Origin: a virus
IMG/VR virus record: IMGVR_UViG_3300036770_002019
Coordinates: 22,683 to 86,682 of that record
Reading direction: 5' to 3' (one strand)
DNA length: 64,000 bases
Under the pieces are notes generated by a model, which did no database searches, was not told the origin of the DNA, and worked only from the letters and a program-made list of their open reading frames with translations. Positions 61,794 to 64,000 of the stretch are shown piece by piece. Position 1 is the first letter of the stretch, and every line of letters starts with the position of its first letter. The translations under genes were made by a program, and so were the position numbers.

Positions 61794-61804
61794 AATGAAG
61801 AGAC

Positions 61805-62377
61805 TTAGTTAAAAATCTCCCCAGTGTTCACATCAACTGTAGCCTGACGTGCATCAGACTGCAGAAGAATGTGATTTGCTTTGTCGAAACACACTCTCGT
61901 ATTTGAGAAGATGTATTTCCCCTGATGAGTAATATAAGCACCATCACGACCAGCACGCTTAGCTGCTGTTTCGATGTTAAGTGCTTGCCACTCAGTCGGA
62001 GTTGTAGTCTCTACGACTTCAATACGCAATGTATGCGTGTTGTCCCCAACTTGTACTTTAGGGTTAAGTACATTCAATGGAAGAACAGTTCTCCCCAACT
62101 CATCAACAATCCAATTCTGATTGTCTGACAAATCAATCCCCAACAATTTTGAGGCATCATCAGATTCAGCAGTCAACCACGCACGACGAGCACCACCTTG
62201 CGAAAAGCGATCATCAGACTTGTTGAAGATAGCCAACGGATTGTTAGCTGAAGATGTGTTAAGCACTTCTGCAAGTTCAAGCTGTAGTTTACCCCCAGCA
62301 ACTTTACGAGCGTTAACAAGAAGAGAATTTCCTGCAGTTAAGGTCTGCAAGTTACCTGTGTTCAATGCATTTTGCAT
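61805..62377 (-). CDS. Probably highly expressed early protein, hypothetical
   Basis: A 190-residue protein (MQNALNTGNLQTLTAGNSLL then LVNARKVAGGK ... ATVDVNTGEIFN) with a beta-rich composition. Unlike most genes here it uses CGT for many Arg codons and more GAC and GCT, the pattern of highly expressed genes. It has its own flanking structured RNAs on both sides. No known domain is recognised; DNA-binding or host-takeover roles are guesses. Confidence 0.75.
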   Translation of the reverse strand: MQNALNTGNLQTLTAGNSLLVNARKVAGGKLQLELAEVLNTSSANNPLAIFNKSDDRFSQGGARRAWLTAESDDASKLLGIDLSDNQNWIVDELGRTVLPLNVLNPKVQVGDNTHTLRIEVVETTTPTEWQALNIETAAKRAGRDGAYITHQGKYIFSNTRVCFDKANHILLQSDARQATVDVNTGEIFN

Positions 62378-62404
62378 GATTGATAAGGATTAAATGAAAA
62401 ATAT

Positions 62405-62428
62405 GCACCCATTTTGAAGGCAGGGTGC
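62405..62428 (-). terminator. Terminator-like hairpin
   Basis: GCACCC (62405-62410) pairs with GGGTGC (62423-62428) around a 12-base loop. The minus-strand transcript continues with ATATTTTTCATTT, a weak U-tract. It lies 8 bases beyond the stop of the 64-residue gene (62436) and would isolate the 190-residue gene's own start region. Confidence 0.7.
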
Positions 62429-62435
62429 TTCTCCT

Positions 62436-62630
62436 TTAGTTTAATAATGATTTAACAAAGTCTAACTCATCGTATGCTATATTTATGGCTTTATCCATAC
62501 ATAGATTGTTAGATACATACAAGTTGATAATGTAATTAAAGAACTTTGTCTCCCCATAGTTAAGGAAGTCATGTTCTTCAACTGACATACATGAGATAGC
62601 CTTCTCATGTATTGGGAGTAATGCAATCAT
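62436..62630 (-). CDS. Small hypothetical protein
   Basis: A 64-residue helical protein (MIALLPIHEKAISCMSVEEH then DFLNYGETKFFNYIINLY). It is an independent unit with a structured element upstream (62661-62748) and a hairpin downstream. No motif is recognised. The isolated position and flanking RNA structures suggest early, separately controlled expression. Confidence 0.6.
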   Translation of the reverse strand: MIALLPIHEKAISCMSVEEHDFLNYGETKFFNYIINLYVSNNLCMDKAINIAYDELDFVKSLLN

Positions 62631-62660
62631 GATTATCTGTTTAATGATGAAACAAAAAAC

Positions 62661-62748
62661 AAACAGAGCTTGCTATGTATTTAATCAGTGCTTTCACCTA
62701 CTGATTATAACACATAGCTGAAATCATTTACTGATATTCGCTCTGTTT
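62661..62748 (-). ncRNA. Three-arm structured RNA element
   Basis: An outer 9-bp stem AAACAGAGC (62661-62669) with GCTCTGTTT (62740-62748) encloses two arms. Arm 1 has GCTATGT (62672-62678) with ACATAGC (62712-62718) and, inside, AATCAGT (62683-62689) with ACTGATT (62700-62706). Arm 2 is ATCA-TTTAC-TGAT near 62723-62735. All stems are perfect. The element fills the 123-base gap between the lipoprotein gene and the 64-residue gene. No known RNA class is recognised. Confidence 0.7.
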
Positions 62749-62753
62749 GAATA

Positions 62754-63092
62754 TTACCTACGTTGAACAATTACATATCTTTCATACGCATCATAGTACG
62801 TACTATCAGAGAATGTAATTTCATCTTTACCTTTTGGGATCATTTTGTCGGAGTTACGACCAATAATCCTAGAGTCTCCCCCAAAATTATTGACATAATC
62901 GTAGTAAGTATTTACTACGACTGTATCCCCAACCTTGTAGAAGTCAAATGTTGTTGTGCTATCATACATAATCTGAGTTATAAACCCAGTGTTTAATGAT
63001 TCAACAACATAAAATCTGTCTGTTTCTTCTGTTACCTGTGTACCACAAGAAGAAATTGCAAATGCTAGAATACCAAAGAAAATACGTTTCAT
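62754..63092 (-). CDS. Small lipoprotein
   Basis: A 112-residue protein. ATG 63092 gives a classical lipoprotein signal, MKRIFFGILAFAISSCGTQV, with Cys at the lipobox; the longer frame begins only with TTG. The mature part is acidic and Tyr-rich (VVVNTYYDYVNNFGGDSRII, DAYERYVIVQRR). A membrane-anchored early protein may exclude other phages or stop a second injection. Structured RNA lies on both sides of the gene. Confidence 0.7.
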   Translation of the reverse strand: MKRIFFGILAFAISSCGTQVTEETDRFYVVESLNTGFITQIMYDSTTTFDFYKVGDTVVVNTYYDYVNNFGGDSRIIGRNSDKMIPKGKDEITFSDSTYYDAYERYVIVQRR

Positions 63093-63144
63093 GTTACAAT
63101 GATTTTTGTGTTTTACACCTAAAACTTTACGACCAAGCAATTCT

Positions 63145-63180
63145 AGGAGTGTAGTCTCCTGAGTTAAGCTATTAACTACA
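63145..63180 (-). ncRNA. Compact hairpin pair with pseudoknot potential
   Basis: AGGAG (63145-63149) pairs with CTCCT (63156-63160) around loop TGTAGT; next to it AGTTAA (63162-63167) pairs with TTAACT (63172-63177). The first loop TGTAGT can also pair with ACTACA (63175-63180), a pseudoknot that competes with the second hairpin. It lies in the 139-base gap before the lipoprotein gene, in its 5' leader. Confidence 0.5.
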
Positions 63181-63231
63181 TTATTGTAAAGAAACTGGTG
63201 CCCTCAACAACTTGGGAAGTTATTAAGTTTT

Positions 63232-63735
63232 TTAAAAGTTTTCTATGAATTTCTCAAAATGATACTCTTGAACGTTAGCTCTAAAAGTATAACTTGATTC
63301 TTCTAAATCCATTTTGTTTTCCTGGTTTTTGTAAATCATTGTTGTTCCATCACTTAGAGTTAATTCCCAAGTGTAAGAATACCAATAACTTCCTACAATA
63401 TACCATCCTCCTTTTTCAGATTCTTGATGTTTATCCCTTTTAATCAGTTTACTACTGACTATTGTAGGATATTCAAAATCTATGATGTCTTCTATATTGA
63501 AGTACAGGGTTTTTTCATTAACTAGTTTTCCTGTACCTTTTTGTAAACAACCTTTTAGACTATCAGGTAATTTGTTAAATAATTCTACTTGATTAGGTTG
63601 TCTAAAGTCTAAAAAAACTGATAAACGACCATCATAAATATGAACATTTATCCATTGGTCACTGAAATGATGTTCAAACTTATGGTTAACTAGACTAGAT
63701 AACCAATCTAGTATTTTTGATTTTAGTTTATCCAT
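63232..63735 (-). CDS. Hypothetical protein, right end of the arm
   Basis: A 167-residue protein (MDKLKSKILDWLSSLVNHKF ... FEKFIENF) with a central beta part (YFNIEDIIDFEYPTIVSSKL, GGWYIVGSYWYSYTWELTLS) and many Trp/Tyr. It shows no known motif. It is the first visible gene of the minus-strand arm; upstream 265 bases carry no other gene and hold large stem structures. Confidence 0.6.
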   Translation of the reverse strand: MDKLKSKILDWLSSLVNHKFEHHFSDQWINVHIYDGRLSVFLDFRQPNQVELFNKLPDSLKGCLQKGTGKLVNEKTLYFNIEDIIDFEYPTIVSSKLIKRDKHQESEKGGWYIVGSYWYSYTWELTLSDGTTMIYKNQENKMDLEESSYTFRANVQEYHFEKFIENF

Positions 63736-64000
63736 TTTTAGAAGGTTTATAGTTAATAAAAAAGGCAGAGAGCTGTATTACTACAACGAGTTACTGGTTT
63801 ATGTTAAAATCCAAGACTAAAAGATTTAAAGAAAAAGGTAACTCTACTCTCTGCTTTAATTATTCCCTCTGCACTCAGTTGTAATAGTGGTTGGGTTTGA
63901 CACACTTACAGGTACCACGACTTGACCTATTACAACTGCTCACCCTTGGGAAATGAGTTGTGGTGCATTATGTGTCATACATTAAGATGTGTCAGTAATC
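63736..64000. ncRNA. Structured non-coding region at the right edge
   Basis: Two nested structures are visible. First, GCAGAGAG (63765-63772) with CTCTCTGC (63847-63854) encloses GAGTTAC (63788-63794) with GTAACTC (63838-63844). Second, an 11-bp stem AGTTGTAATAG (63877-63887) with CTATTACAACT (63927-63937) encloses TGGT/ACCA. The loop of the second holds TGACACA (63898-63904), which is complementary to two downstream TGTGTCA copies (63971-63977 and 63988-63994). No gene is seen; promoters or origin signals may lie here. Confidence 0.65.

Noticed and set aside
1-64000. Reassignment of TAG to glutamine as in some crAss-like phages
   Set aside because: TAG ends the gene at 37303 and the gene at 59033 (there followed directly by TGA), other genes end in TAA or TGA, and no suppressor tRNA with anticodon CTA was found.
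1-64000. CRISPR array or insertion sequence
   Set aside because: No regularly spaced repeats, no transposase and no terminal inverted repeats with target duplications were seen.

Overview
The window is most of two arms of a tailed bacteriophage genome of the crAss-like type (Crassvirales). It is AT-rich, almost gap-free and split into two convergent gene blocks that meet at a bidirectional terminator near 37.3 kb. The crAss-like assignment rests on the order: ring protein, muzzle protein, a run of giant virion proteins that includes an RNA polymerase with the DFDID metal motif, then on the other strand uracil-DNA glycosylase, 5'-3' exonuclease, an rIIA/rIIB-like pair, primase, Sak4-type ATPase, SF4 helicase, SF2 helicase and family A DNA polymerase. 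The host is probably a Bacteroidota bacterium; that is inference from the phage group and from accessory genes of a Bacteroidota-phage look. Terminase, portal and major capsid protein are not in the window and presumably lie upstream of base 1. The standard genetic code fits, because TAG ends at least two genes.

Left arm, plus strand, 1-37284: virion and lysis genes. First come adhesin or fibre-like proteins (1-2251), small virion proteins, a 3-TM holin, a metallophosphoesterase, a ring protein, small structural and membrane proteins, a second ring protein (8077-8967) and the 1682-residue muzzle protein (8964-14012). Then come five large proteins thought to travel in the virion: 960, 690, 2036, 2544 and 1521 residues. 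The 2544-residue protein is the virion RNA polymerase. It carries a complete-looking NADAR domain (the YbiA-like family that includes ADP-ribosyl-guanosine hydrolases) about 38 residues after the catalytic DFDID motif. This is the most striking feature of the window. The 1521-residue protein carries an HEFAH zincin motif.

Right arm, minus strand, 63735 down to 37303: replication, nucleotide metabolism and early genes. Most are coupled by ATGA or short overlaps. Internal terminators lie after the PDDEXK nuclease gene and after the SSB-like gene. Between a tRNA(CAT) at 52.6 kb and a tRNA-Arg(TCT) at 58.3 kb sits an accessory island of short unknown proteins. Its composition is mosaic: a GC-richer part (about 52.7-54.5 kb) and an AT-rich part (about 54.5-57.0 kb). 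Beside tRNA-Arg is a Leu-type tRNA-like gene whose anticodon loop is 25 nt.

The last 2.3 kb (61.7-64.0 kb) is unusual. Nearly every intergenic gap holds long paired stems, several of them able to form pseudoknots, around small early genes. These, the NADAR insertion and the odd tRNA are the best candidates for undescribed biology. All functional statements come from reading motifs by eye; no database search was run.
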